Positions 1 to 7,707 of a stretch of DNA of 7,990 bases are shown in pieces (position 1 is the first letter of the stretch; the number at the start of each line of letters is the position of its first letter). The notes under the pieces are model-generated. The model did not search any database. It had not been told where the DNA came from and saw only the letters and a program-made list of their open reading frames with translations. The translations under genes were made by a program, and so were the position numbers. Location of the stretch: assembly GCA_024641365.1 (NCBI GenBank), contig JAHEDF010000162.1, positions 1 to 7,990 of the forward strand, given 5' to 3'. The DNA comes from Planctomycetota bacterium (GTDB lineage: Bacteria > Planctomycetota > UBA11346).

Positions 1-1406
1 AGGGTACTGGTAACCGTAATGGTGTATGTATCGGTGCTTGGCGTGTTGGCATCAGTGACCAAGACAGAGCCATCAGGTAATATTTGGTGATTCGAGCCGT
101 TTTCTGATTCGAATTTAGTGATAGTTAATACTTGTTCGGTTGTTGACTGCCCTTTGTTAGTGATCAATTGTTCGATGAAAGTGTCACGGTTTTTACCGAG
201 TACTTTTTCACGTTCATTTAATTTTTTTTCTAACGCCGCTTTTTCATCGGTTAATCGATTACGCAGCGCAATTTGTTCATCTGAACCAATTTCAAAAAAT
301 GGTCCTTTAAATTTAATCGAACCAGGAACGTTTGGATTTTGTCGATCGGCTTCTAAAGCAGTTTGATTAAAGGCAGCATAAATTTGGAAATATTCACGGT
401 TAGAAATCGGATCATATTTGTGGTTATGACATTGGGCACATTCTAATGTTGTTCCTAACCACACAGCGCCAAAGGTGTTGACGCGATCAAATACCTGATT
501 GACGCGATTTTCTTCAGGGTCGGTACCGGCTTCAACATTGCAGGGTGTGCCACGATTAAACCCGGTGGCAATTTTTTGCGATGTGGTGGCGTTAGGTAAT
601 AAATCACCGGCTATTTGTTCTATGGTGAATTGGGTAAATGGCATGTCGCTATTAATCGCATCAACGACCCAATCACGATACGGCCATAACGCACGTAAAT
701 CATCACGCTGAAATCCATGCGAATCAGCATAACGCGCTAAGTCTAACCATGGACGTGCCCATCGCACACCAAATTGCGGCGAAGCCATTAAGCGATCAAC
801 TAAACGTTCGTAGGCGTCTGGTGCTTGGTCGGATAAGAATGCCGTTTGTTCAGCGACGGTTGGCGGCAAGCCGGTTAAATCAAAGGTGACGCGGCGTAAT
901 AAGGTGTTGCGCTCAGCTGTATTAGCAGGCGTTAATGACGTGAGGGCAAGTTGCTTAGCGACAAAATAATCAATGGGATGCTGGTTGTTTGGAATAGTAT
1001 TGGCACGTGGTTTTTCATAAGCCCAATGTTTTAAATTATCGGGCCACTCAGCACCGCTATCAATCCACCGTTTTATGAGCGCAATTTGTGCAGCGGTTAA
1101 TTGCTCACCTTTTGGTGGCATGACATCATCTGGATCAGATGTGGTGATGCGTGCATATAATAAACTTTTATCACTATGTCCTGGGAGAATGACCGGGTCA
1201 TCAGATTGTAAACTCGCAAATGCACCTGCTTTGCTCATTAACGACAATTTACCTTTTGGTTTTTCATTGCCGTGACAGTCAAAACAATGTTCCGCTAAGA
1301 GGGGGCGAATGTCAGTGGCAAAATCAATTGGCGCATCGGCAGCAGCGACGTGGTGCATGATGGTGACAAAAAGAGCTATACACAGGAAAGGCGGCAATTT
1401 TTGCAT
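1..1406 (-). CDS. Exported PSCyt1-DUF1549 (planctomycete-type cytochrome c) protein, C-terminus off the left edge
   Basis: The frame is open from the ATG at 1406-1404 to the left edge, giving 468 residues with no stop. Residues 1-23 form a signal peptide (hydrophobic FLCIALFVTI, likely cut after AAA before D24), so the protein is exported. A PSCyt1 cytochrome c-like domain follows, with haem motif CFDCH at 41-45 and a probable axial Met in DDVMPPKGE (M96). Residues about 145-375 match DUF1549/PSCyt2: LLRRVTFDLTGLPPT, WARPWLDLARYADS, and a second haem-type motif ECAQCHNHKYDP (C323, C326, H327). A charged stretch at about 391-425 may be coiled coil. The visible end, DGSVLVTDANTPSTDTYT, resembles the carbohydrate-binding-like insert common in this family. 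DUF1553/PSD1 should follow beyond the edge. The biochemical function of the family is unsettled; two CxxCH motifs suggest a periplasmic redox role, which is inference. ATG 1406 is the first in-frame ATG after an upstream stop and precedes the signal peptide directly; no clear Shine-Dalgarno is seen. The family call is firm. Confidence 0.93.
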   Translation of the reverse strand, partial: MQKLPPFLCIALFVTIMHHVAAADAPIDFATDIRPLLAEHCFDCHGNEKPKGKLSLMSKAGAFASLQSDDPVILPGHSDKSLLYARITTSDPDDVMPPKGEQLTAAQIALIKRWIDSGAEWPDNLKHWAYEKPRANTIPNNQHPIDYFVAKQLALTSLTPANTAERNTLLRRVTFDLTGLPPTVAEQTAFLSDQAPDAYERLVDRLMASPQFGVRWARPWLDLARYADSHGFQRDDLRALWPYRDWVVDAINSDMPFTQFTIEQIAGDLLPNATTSQKIATGFNRGTPCNVEAGTDPEENRVNQVFDRVNTFGAVWLGTTLECAQCHNHKYDPISNREYFQIYAAFNQTALEADRQNPNVPGSIKFKGPFFEIGSDEQIALRNRLTDEKAALEKKLNEREKVLGKNRDTFIEQLITNKGQSTTEQVLTITKFESENGSNHQILPDGSVLVTDANTPSTDTYTITVTST

Positions 1407-1425
1407 ATGAGAATAACACCCGATT

Positions 1426-1453
1426 TTTATAAAGGGGAATGAATTAATGGTAA
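1426..1453 (-). promoter_or_regulatory. Possible sigma-70-type promoter for the PSCyt1-DUF1549 gene
   Basis: On the minus strand TTACCA (1453-1448, 4 of 6 to the -35 consensus) is followed after 16 bases by TATAAA (1431-1426, 5 of 6 to the -10 consensus). Transcription would start a few bases further on, giving a very short leader before the ATG at 1406. The placement suits the gene, but the region is AT-rich and such matches occur by chance. Confidence 0.3.
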
Positions 1454-1706
1454 GCGATGTTAATTATGAAATGAACCTACTTAGGAAGAGAAATTAGCCA
1501 TGTTATCTGCCGAATCTTATACAGACGTGAATGGTTACGTGTTTCAGCGATTTCTGTGCGATATTTCATCACACCCGAGAGCTGTATTCAACCAACACAA
1601 AACGCTCTGACAGTGGTTACGGTGTGCAAAGCTTTGGCTAAATTGCGGGTTAGCATGTAGTTATGTCAAATGGAGACACCATCGCGGCGAGAATCCAGAT
1701 AAAAGA

Positions 1707-1732
1707 TAAACGACGTTTATAGCGTTGCGCTA
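1707..1732 (-). terminator. Two abutting 13-bp palindromes directly after the RND stop codon, possible weak terminator
   Basis: Read on the plus strand, TAAACGACGTTTA (1707-1719; 6-bp arms around one base) is followed with no gap by TAGCGTTGCGCTA (1720-1732; 5-bp arms around TTG). The pair abuts the RND stop codon at 1735-1733. In the direction of operon transcription the transcript would form two small hairpins followed by TCTTTTATC, a short U-rich run. Position suits a terminator or 3'-end stabiliser, but the stems are short and the U-tract is broken. The palindromes themselves are certain; their role is inferred. Confidence 0.4.
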
Positions 1733-4700
1733 TCAAAAATACTCAGTGTTTGAACGATGATCAGATGTGTAGAAAACCCAGCGAATAATTCGTACGGCAT
1801 CTTCCAAGACAATATATATAACAGGGACTAATATCAGCGTAATAGCTGTGGCAAAAAGCACACCAAATGCCAACGAAACAGCCATAGGAATAAGGAACTG
1901 CGCTTGCACGCTGGTTTCACTTAAAAGCGGCGCCAAGCCAACAAAGGTGGTCAGCGTGGTTAATAAAACAGCGCGGAAACGGCTTGCAGCCGCTTGAATA
2001 ACGGCCTGATGCAGCGGAATTTTTTGCGCGCGGTACGTGTTAATCGCATCAATGAGAACTAAATTATCATTAACGACAACGCCGCACAGCGCAATAAATC
2101 CCATTAAGCTCAACATGCTTAAACCCATTCCGAGTAATAAATGCCCCATGACACCACCAACAATACCGAAGGGAATTGCTGTCATAATAAGAAGTGGTTG
2201 TAGATAGGAGCGGAATGTAACTGCCATGACGGCATACATAACGCAAAGGGCGATGAGGAAACCTATAAACAATTCTACCAGTGCATCTGATTGACGTTCG
2301 GAGCTACCACTGGGAACCGCTTTCGTTTGTGGATATAGGGCCATCATTTCCTTAAATAGCTTATTTTTTAGTACGTTTTCTACTTTACCTGGATCCATAG
2401 CGGTCTTATCGACATCACCAGTAATTTCGATAACGCGTTCACGGTTTTGACGCCGAATGCTCGGCGTGCCGATGACACGTTCTACACTTGCGACTTCACT
2501 AAAAGGAACTTCTGCACCGAGCGCAGTGCGAATACGCATATTCTCGAGCGTGTCTAAACGGCGGCGAGCTGATTCTGGATAACGCACTAAGACTTTAACT
2601 TCATCACGCCCACGTAAAATACGCTGGACTTCTTCTCCGTAAAATGCTTGGCGTACTTGGCGAGCTAAATCCTGCTGACGTAAACCGAGGGTCTGTGCAG
2701 CGGGCAAAATACGTAATGTAATTTCTTCTTTACCATCTGAGAAATCATCCTGAGTGCGATAGACCCCTTCTAAACGTAATAATTCATTTTGTACCCATTG
2801 CGATGCTTGCTGTAATTCTTGTAAATCAGGTCCGACTAAGCGAAAGGCAATGTCACTGCCACGGTTTCCTAATTCATTAGAAAAGGTGAGTGATTTTACG
2901 CCCGGTGGATCGCCAACTAATTTTTCCCATTTTTTCTGAATCTCACCGATATCAACGCCACGCTCGCGTAAATTTTGACACTGTAACATGACTTCGGCTA
3001 ATTGTGCGACGCCAGCGCCGCTGCCTGGTCGCCCCATGCGTCCGGCTGCTCCGGGCGTTGCACCTACGGTAGCTAAGACATGACTGAAAACTGGTTTTTG
3101 CGTGGAGTCACCATCGTATTGTGGTCGTAATGTTTCTAGGGATGTGACTAAGCGTTCAATGACAGCTTCAGTGGCAGAGACATGGCTGCCAATTGGCATT
3201 TCAATGCGCACGGTAATGGAATCGCTGGCAATGGTGGGAAAACCGGAAAAGCGTATATGGCCGCCAAATACAATGCCAAAAATAATTAATAAGACAGCGA
3301 AAAAACTGGCAATTGATAAATAGCGCCACGACAAGGCAAATTCTAACGACGGTTGATAAATTTTCTTAATAAAAAATTGTAAACCATCATCGACGCGATC
3401 TTGTACTTTATTTATATAATAAAGTGGTGAATAACGTGAACGAATCGGCTTTGGATTATAATGCGATAAATGAGCAGGTAGTACTAATAAACTTTCTACT
3501 AAAGAAAAACTTAAAGCGCCAATAACGACAATGGGAATTAAACGCCAAAAAGCACCTTCAACACCCGACATAAACATCATCGGCGCAAATGCGATAAGTG
3601 TGGTGACGACCGCCATCACTACGGGACGGGCAACACGTTGCACACCACTGAGCGCACCTGCTGGTCCAGGTTTTCCATTGGTTTGATCAGTGTGAATAGC
3701 TTCAGACACAACAATCGCATCGTCGACAACAATCCCGAGCACTAAAATAAATGCGAACATACTAATCATATTTAAACTGGCATCCATCATCGGCATGATC
3801 CACAGCGCACCTAAGAAACTCATGGGAATACCAATGGTCACCCAAATAGCTAAGCGCAGGCGTAAAAATAGTGCCAGTGATATAAATACTAATATCAAGC
3901 CATTAATGGCATTGGACATCAGGGTATTCATGCGGTCATTGTACATGGCCGAGGTATCTTGCCAGATTGAGAGACCAATACCTGGTTCTAATCGTTGCGG
4001 TGCTTCTTTCACGTATTGATGTACTTGTCGTGAAATAGACATGATATCTTGATTACCAACTAACGAGACCATCACCAAAATAGCTGGATGATTATTGAAG
4101 CGTGAATAACTATCGACGTCGGCAAAATCATCATTAACGCTTGCGACATCACTGAGACGAACAATGCCGCCATTGTCGTCGGTACGCAGCACTAAATTGC
4201 TAAATTCATTGCCGCGATAGGCCTGCCCTTTTGAACGAATGAGCATTTCGCCGCCTTGTCGTTTTATTGAACCAGCGGGCAAATCGATGGAACCTTTTCT
4301 GACGGCTTGCGCGACTTCATCAAAAGTCATGCCGTAACGGCGCAGGGTATCTTCTGCTACTTCTATACTAATTTCATAATCTGGCACTGCCGCTAACGAC
4401 ACCTGCGTAATGCCATCCATGCGTAATAAATCTTCGCGAACTTTTTCCGCTACTAAACGCATGCCTTTTTCATTTAAATCGCCAAAAACAGCAAGCCCTA
4501 AAATGCTGCGTGTAATGACAGGCGCTTCAACTATTGGACGTTCGGCATCCACCGGAAAATTGCGAATACCATCAATACGTCCTTTCACATCATTAAGTAC
4601 ATTACGTGGATCAAATCCTTCGCTGACTTCTAAGGTGACTGAACCATTTCCTTCGGCTGCAGTGGCCGTCATTTTATCATAGCCAGGCAAATCACTGAGT

Positions 4701-4912
4701 GATTCTTCGATAGCTAATATGATGCCTTCTTCGACTTCAACTGGTGTAGCTCCAGGGTACGCAACCGACACACGAATGACATTTAAGGTGGCCGCCGGAA
4801 TTAATTCACGTTTAATATGCCAGGCAGAATAAAATCCAGCACCGATCACCATCAGCATTAAAAAATTAGCAGCAACGCTGTTGCCAGCAAACCAACGAAT
4901 AAGTCCGTTCAC
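1733..4912 (-). CDS. RND efflux pump inner-membrane permease (AcrB/HAE1-like)
   Basis: This 1059-residue protein has the full length and layout of a hydrophobe/amphiphile-type RND transporter, the proton-driven trimeric pump of a tripartite efflux system. One membrane helix (about 12-31) is followed by a large periplasmic domain, TM2-TM6 at about 334-481, TM7 at about 532-550, a second periplasmic domain, and TM8-TM12 at about 880-1034. TM4 carries the proton-relay pair D397-D398 in GIVVDDAIVVSE, equivalent to AcrB D407/D408. TM10 reads GVVVNDNLVLIDAIN, so the position of AcrB's essential Lys940 appears to be Asn948, followed by Asp949; this variant recurs in a known RND subclade. A Gly-rich loop (GAAGRMGRPGSGAG, about 621-634) sits in the second periplasmic domain. 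The start codon is GTG (4912-4910), overlapping the upstream adaptor stop as GTGA, with GGAA at 4924-4921 as a weak ribosome site. Last gene of the operon. Substrate cannot be told; there is no Met-rich metal-pump signature. Confidence 0.96.
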   Translation of the reverse strand: MNGLIRWFAGNSVAANFLMLMVIGAGFYSAWHIKRELIPAATLNVIRVSVAYPGATPVEVEEGIILAIEESLSDLPGYDKMTATAAEGNGSVTLEVSEGFDPRNVLNDVKGRIDGIRNFPVDAERPIVEAPVITRSILGLAVFGDLNEKGMRLVAEKVREDLLRMDGITQVSLAAVPDYEISIEVAEDTLRRYGMTFDEVAQAVRKGSIDLPAGSIKRQGGEMLIRSKGQAYRGNEFSNLVLRTDDNGGIVRLSDVASVNDDFADVDSYSRFNNHPAILVMVSLVGNQDIMSISRQVHQYVKEAPQRLEPGIGLSIWQDTSAMYNDRMNTLMSNAINGLILVFISLALFLRLRLAIWVTIGIPMSFLGALWIMPMMDASLNMISMFAFILVLGIVVDDAIVVSEAIHTDQTNGKPGPAGALSGVQRVARPVVMAVVTTLIAFAPMMFMSGVEGAFWRLIPIVVIGALSFSLVESLLVLPAHLSHYNPKPIRSRYSPLYYINKVQDRVDDGLQFFIKKIYQPSLEFALSWRYLSIASFFAVLLIIFGIVFGGHIRFSGFPTIASDSITVRIEMPIGSHVSATEAVIERLVTSLETLRPQYDGDSTQKPVFSHVLATVGATPGAAGRMGRPGSGAGVAQLAEVMLQCQNLRERGVDIGEIQKKWEKLVGDPPGVKSLTFSNELGNRGSDIAFRLVGPDLQELQQASQWVQNELLRLEGVYRTQDDFSDGKEEITLRILPAAQTLGLRQQDLARQVRQAFYGEEVQRILRGRDEVKVLVRYPESARRRLDTLENMRIRTALGAEVPFSEVASVERVIGTPSIRRQNRERVIEITGDVDKTAMDPGKVENVLKNKLFKEMMALYPQTKAVPSGSSERQSDALVELFIGFLIALCVMYAVMAVTFRSYLQPLLIMTAIPFGIVGGVMGHLLLGMGLSMLSLMGFIALCGVVVNDNLVLIDAINTYRAQKIPLHQAVIQAAASRFRAVLLTTLTTFVGLAPLLSETSVQAQFLIPMAVSLAFGVLFATAITLILVPVIYIVLEDAVRIIRWVFYTSDHRSNTEYF

Positions 4913-6120
4913 GGCGTTTTTTCCGTATTAGCAGAATCAGGTGTGGATTTAGGCGCCGGTTTAGTCGTAGCTGTTTCTTTTTTGACGCGCATATCATCAC
5001 GAATGCCAGAAACCCGACCGGAAACAATTAAATCGCCGGTTTTAATAGCGCCATGGAGCAGGACATGTTTTTCATTTCGCTCTATAATGGTCGGTTTTAC
5101 TTGTTGCGTCATCCCGGTGCCATCGCCTTTATCGTGATAAATATAAATAACATCGTCGGCTTGCAGAACGGCTAACGGTAATTCAACAACGTCTTCAACC
5201 TCAATGCCTTCAATGTCCGCATAAACAAATAATCCGGTGACAATTGGGTTAACGCTGCCATTTTTTGGTTGATCAATGCGTGCGATTGCTTGGACCATGC
5301 GCGTCTGTTCGCTCAGCGCGGCCTCGGTGCGAATAATGCGTCCAGCCCACGTGACCTGTTGTTGGCTAATGGATGTTGTAATTGTGACTGCTGGGCCAGC
5401 GGTTAATATTTCCCCGCCCAATGGTAAGGAAAGGTAACGTAATTCTTCGAGTGTAATTGGTAACACGACTTCATATCCATCGGCTGCTTGTAACGATACT
5501 ATTTCATTGCCCGGCACAACTCGACTGCCAAGGTCAATGGTTTTGCGTTGGATGCGGGCCTGATAAGGAGCGCGAACCACCGTGCGTTCGATATCGCGTT
5601 TCGTTTTTTCGACGGCTGCTTCTGCGGCTTTGATGCGTGCTTCAACCGCTGCTAATTGTGGTTTACGCAATACTAAATCACTTGGTTCGCCTGCGCCGAT
5701 AAGTGCCCATTCGCGTTTAGCGCGTTCCGCTTCTGCTTTTTCCTCTGCGAATTCTTTGCGTCGTAATAATAATTGCGCTTCGGTTTCTGCCGCCGCAGCG
5801 ATATAATCAGTATCATCAATTTTAATTAATTCGTCACCTGCTTTCACCAACATCCCAGCAGCGAGTTCTGGTTTTACCCAGACGACGCGTCCTGCAACTT
5901 CAGCTCCCAGGATACTGATTGCGCGTGGTTGCACGCGACCTTGCGTTGAAATAGTGATGCGGCGATTCTCTGCTTTAGCGACGACGAGCGCAACCGTTGG
6001 CGGAACAATGACGACCGGTTTTTGCACCGGTACACGTCTGCTGTAAATAAAATAGGCAACAAGCGCAGCGCCAATTCCCAACACAACAAGGGGTAAAACG
6101 ATTTTCCAAAAGAGCCTCAT
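4909..6120 (-). CDS. RND efflux periplasmic adaptor subunit (membrane fusion protein, HlyD family)
   Basis: This 403-residue protein is the periplasmic linker between the RND pump and the outer-membrane channel. Residues about 7-26 form an N-terminal membrane anchor (IVLPLVVLGIGAALVAYFIY); no lipobox is present, so it is probably held by that helix rather than lipidated. The first lipoyl half is at about 68-106 (GAEVAGRVVWVKPELAAGML, AGDELIKIDDTDY). A rather short alpha-helical hairpin, rich in Ala, Glu and Lys, spans about 107-178. The second lipoyl half (RAPYQARI, GSRVVPGNEIVSL) covers about 180-211. A beta-barrel (about 215-305) and membrane-proximal domain (about 310-380) follow. The last 23 residues are a Lys/Thr/Pro-rich tail of low complexity. 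The ATG at 6120 overlaps the upstream stop as ATGA, and GGAGA at 6131-6127, six bases away, is the clearest ribosome site in the operon. Its stop overlaps the GTG of the pump gene. Confidence 0.95.
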   Translation of the reverse strand: MRLFWKIVLPLVVLGIGAALVAYFIYSRRVPVQKPVVIVPPTVALVVAKAENRRITISTQGRVQPRAISILGAEVAGRVVWVKPELAAGMLVKAGDELIKIDDTDYIAAAAETEAQLLLRRKEFAEEKAEAERAKREWALIGAGEPSDLVLRKPQLAAVEARIKAAEAAVEKTKRDIERTVVRAPYQARIQRKTIDLGSRVVPGNEIVSLQAADGYEVVLPITLEELRYLSLPLGGEILTAGPAVTITTSISQQQVTWAGRIIRTEAALSEQTRMVQAIARIDQPKNGSVNPIVTGLFVYADIEGIEVEDVVELPLAVLQADDVIYIYHDKGDGTGMTQQVKPTIIERNEKHVLLHGAIKTGDLIVSGRVSGIRDDMRVKKETATTKPAPKSTPDSANTEKTP

Positions 6121-7580
6121 GGCTTGTCTCCAGCGACCGGTGCCGTGGTGGCGTGTTCCATGGCCTCGGCTTCTTCATTAACAAGTGCCGCGCCACCGAG
6201 TGCTAATAATAAATCAATGCGGATAAATAAATCATCGAGGCGCAGCGATAAATAGGTTATGCGCTGATTTAATGCGGTACGCCGTTCTCGTAATAATGTG
6301 AGTCCATCTATTAATCCGTCGCGGTAGCGGTCGCGTAAATGTGTGACAACCGCATCACTTTCATCAGCGGCTTTTTTGCCCTGCGTGACCTCATCGATAA
6401 TAATTTCACTATTGGTGAGTGCCGTTTCAACTTCGCGTAACGCTGCAGTAGCAACTTTCGCATAGGCGGCAGCGGCCTCATCGACGCGCGCCTTGCGTTC
6501 AGCAACGACTGCAGACAAACGACCACCATCAAAAAGCGGTTGCGTTAAATTTCCTACTAAATTCCAAACAATATAGTCAGGGTCCAAAAGGTTACGTAAT
6601 TCAGTGGAACGCGTTCCACCACTGGCTGTTAAACTTAAGCGCGGCAATAAATCACCTTGTGCGCTCGCCACACGTTCATCACTGGCCAGCAAGCGTTGAT
6701 GTGCTGCCCGAACATCAGGACGTTTAAATAAAATAATTGCTGGAATACCTGCTGGTGGCGGTGGTGGTGGTGTCGCTAATGCTGGAGGCCCTTGGATGCT
6801 GCCACCTGGATAGCGACCGAGTAATATTTCAAGCGTACGTGCCGCTTCTTTTACAGCTCGTTGGCGCTCAGCTAAATCAACGCGTGCGCGGGCGACATCC
6901 GCACGTGCAGCCCGAACGTCAACCGCTGGTGTACGACCATCTTGGTAGCGTTCAGTTAATAATTTTTCTGTGAGTATTGCGACGTCAAGAAAATCACTAA
7001 TTAATTGGTGTCGTAATTGTTCGTAGCCAAGGCGATACCAAGCACGTGCTACTTGTGCGGCTAATGAGCGATAAGCTGCGGTAATATCATAGGCAGCGGC
7101 TCTGGTGTCAGCAATATCTGCGCGTGCTAATGCACCTAAACGATCCCACACATCTAATTCCCAACCAACACTTAATCCCATATTAAAATCATTACGATAT
7201 ATGGATGTCACTTGGTTGTTGCCGAGTTCCACATTACTGCGTGAACGTCCTGCTCCGGCTTGTGCTTGCACCGTTGGTAATCGTAAAGCGCCAGATTGTT
7301 GCGCACGCGCAACCGCTTGGCGATAGCGTGCCGCTGACATAATAACATCAGGATTTGCAGACCACGCTTCGCGAACTAATTGTTCAAGCAGGGCATCGTT
7401 CAATGATGATAACCAATAAGGAATTAATTGACCATTAGCAGATGATGATTGCCATGTTTCAGGTACGGCATGCGGAGTATGTGGTGTTGATTTTGCCGTT
7501 CGATTTCCACAGCCACTTACTACCAGCAGACAGCCACATGCGAGCAGGTACAAAAATAAAGGTGCAGAGTAAAAACGCAT
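6117..7580 (-). CDS. Outer-membrane efflux lipoprotein (TolC/OprM-like, NodT family)
   Basis: From the ATG at 7580 this is 487 residues, normal for the OprM/NodT family of trimeric outer-membrane channels. The N-terminus is a lipoprotein signal: a hydrophobic stretch (LFLYLLACGCLLV) then lipobox VSGC with lipidated Cys24 and no Asp at +2, suiting outer-membrane sorting. Two OEP repeats are visible: NPDVIMSAARYRQAVARAQQ (77-96) with WELDVWDRLG (140-149), and RPDVRAAHQRLLASDERV (287-304) with LTQPLFDGGRL (345-355). The second repeat ends with long helices and RYRDGLIDGLTLLRER (418-433). The frame stays open upstream to a GTG at 7646, which would add 22 residues and bury the lipobox; the signal peptide therefore decides for 7580. 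No Shine-Dalgarno is seen before either start. Residues 271-276 are six consecutive prolines in the linker between repeats. First gene of the operon; its TGA overlaps the adaptor ATG. Confidence 0.94.
   Translation of the reverse strand: MRFYSAPLFLYLLACGCLLVVSGCGNRTAKSTPHTPHAVPETWQSSSANGQLIPYWLSSLNDALLEQLVREAWSANPDVIMSAARYRQAVARAQQSGALRLPTVQAQAGAGRSRSNVELGNNQVTSIYRNDFNMGLSVGWELDVWDRLGALARADIADTRAAAYDITAAYRSLAAQVARAWYRLGYEQLRHQLISDFLDVAILTEKLLTERYQDGRTPAVDVRAARADVARARVDLAERQRAVKEAARTLEILLGRYPGGSIQGPPALATPPPPPPAGIPAIILFKRPDVRAAHQRLLASDERVASAQGDLLPRLSLTASGGTRSTELRNLLDPDYIVWNLVGNLTQPLFDGGRLSAVVAERKARVDEAAAAYAKVATAALREVETALTNSEIIIDEVTQGKKAADESDAVVTHLRDRYRDGLIDGLTLLRERRTALNQRITYLSLRLDDLFIRIDLLLALGGAALVNEEAEAMEHATTAPVAGDKP
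6753..6770. repeat. Trinucleotide tract encoding six prolines
   Basis: Six consecutive TGG/CGG triplets on the plus strand read as CCA/CCG codons on the minus strand, encoding residues 271-276 of the outer-membrane factor (LAT then six Pro then AGIP). The family's linker between the two OEP repeats usually has a shorter Pro-rich sequence. One CGG interrupts an otherwise pure tract, so slippage expansion is a plausible origin. Confidence 0.85.
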
Positions 7581-7640
7581 AGGTGCCGTAGCGCAGTAGG
7601 CTGAGGACGGGCTGGTTAAGGCAAGACCAGAAGTGCCAGT

Positions 7641-7669
7641 TTCCACGCTTTTGCATGGTTTTCGTGGAA
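7641..7669. promoter_or_regulatory. Inverted repeat in the divergent promoter region, possible operator
   Basis: TTCCACG (7641-7647) and its exact reverse complement CGTGGAA (7663-7669) are separated by 15 bases, so the half-sites are 22 bp apart centre to centre, about two helical turns. It lies between the outer-membrane factor gene and the divergent glycerate kinase gene, where a dimeric regulator could control either. The repeat is certain; the operator role is inferred. The upstream GTG alternative start (7646-7644) falls inside the left arm. Confidence 0.4.
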
Positions 7670-7673
7670 CGAT

Positions 7674-7705
7674 AAACCGCTTTGGCTGATAGCCCCAGCG
7701 GTTTT
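7674..7705 (+). terminator. Terminator-like hairpin upstream of the glycerate kinase gene
   Basis: AAACCGCT (7674-7681) pairs with AGCGGTTT (7697-7704), and inside it GGCT (7684-7687) pairs with AGCC (7691-7694) around a GAT triloop. A TT/CC internal loop separates the two stems. Four T residues (7702-7705) close the plus-strand side. The shape is that of an intrinsic terminator reading rightwards; the A-rich left arm gives only a short U run in the other direction. It lies in the gap between two divergent genes, so a leader attenuator for the kinase or a structural role is as likely as simple termination. Confidence 0.4.
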
Positions 7706-7707
7706 AA

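Larger units (their letters stand above)
1407..1732. other. Intergenic region between the efflux operon and the cytochrome-type gene
   Basis: This 326-base stretch separates the stop of the RND pump gene from the start of the PSCyt1-DUF1549 gene; both read leftwards. It contains two adjacent palindromes at its right end and a possible promoter at its left end, listed separately. No tRNA-like fold or long ORF was seen. One plus-strand mini-ORF at 1500-1610 (36 codons, beginning MLSAESYTDV) has an AGGAAGAG Shine-Dalgarno-like sequence at 1483-1490. I recognise nothing in its product and do not call it a gene. A 10-bp palindrome, CAAAGCTTTG, lies at 1627-1636. Confidence 0.7.

Noticed and set aside
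1556..1574. CRP-like imperfect palindrome GTGCGATATTTCATCACAC
   Set aside because: The half-site spacing and inner bases do not fit the TGTGA-N6-TCACA pattern, and the stem has a mismatch; no adjacent promoter supports it.
3102..4682. Several plus-strand ORFs of 70-90 codons opposite the RND gene
   Set aside because: They are antisense shadows of a fully conserved RND reading frame; none has a recognisable motif or is needed to explain the region.
5874..6196. Two minus-strand ORFs of about 70 codons over the adaptor gene start
   Set aside because: They are out-of-frame readings of the adaptor and outer-membrane factor genes and show low-complexity, Arg/Cys-rich translations without any domain.
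7581..7646. 22-residue upstream extension of the outer-membrane factor from GTG 7646
   Set aside because: It would place the lipoprotein signal inside the protein; the lipobox VSGC sits at the proper distance from ATG 7580.
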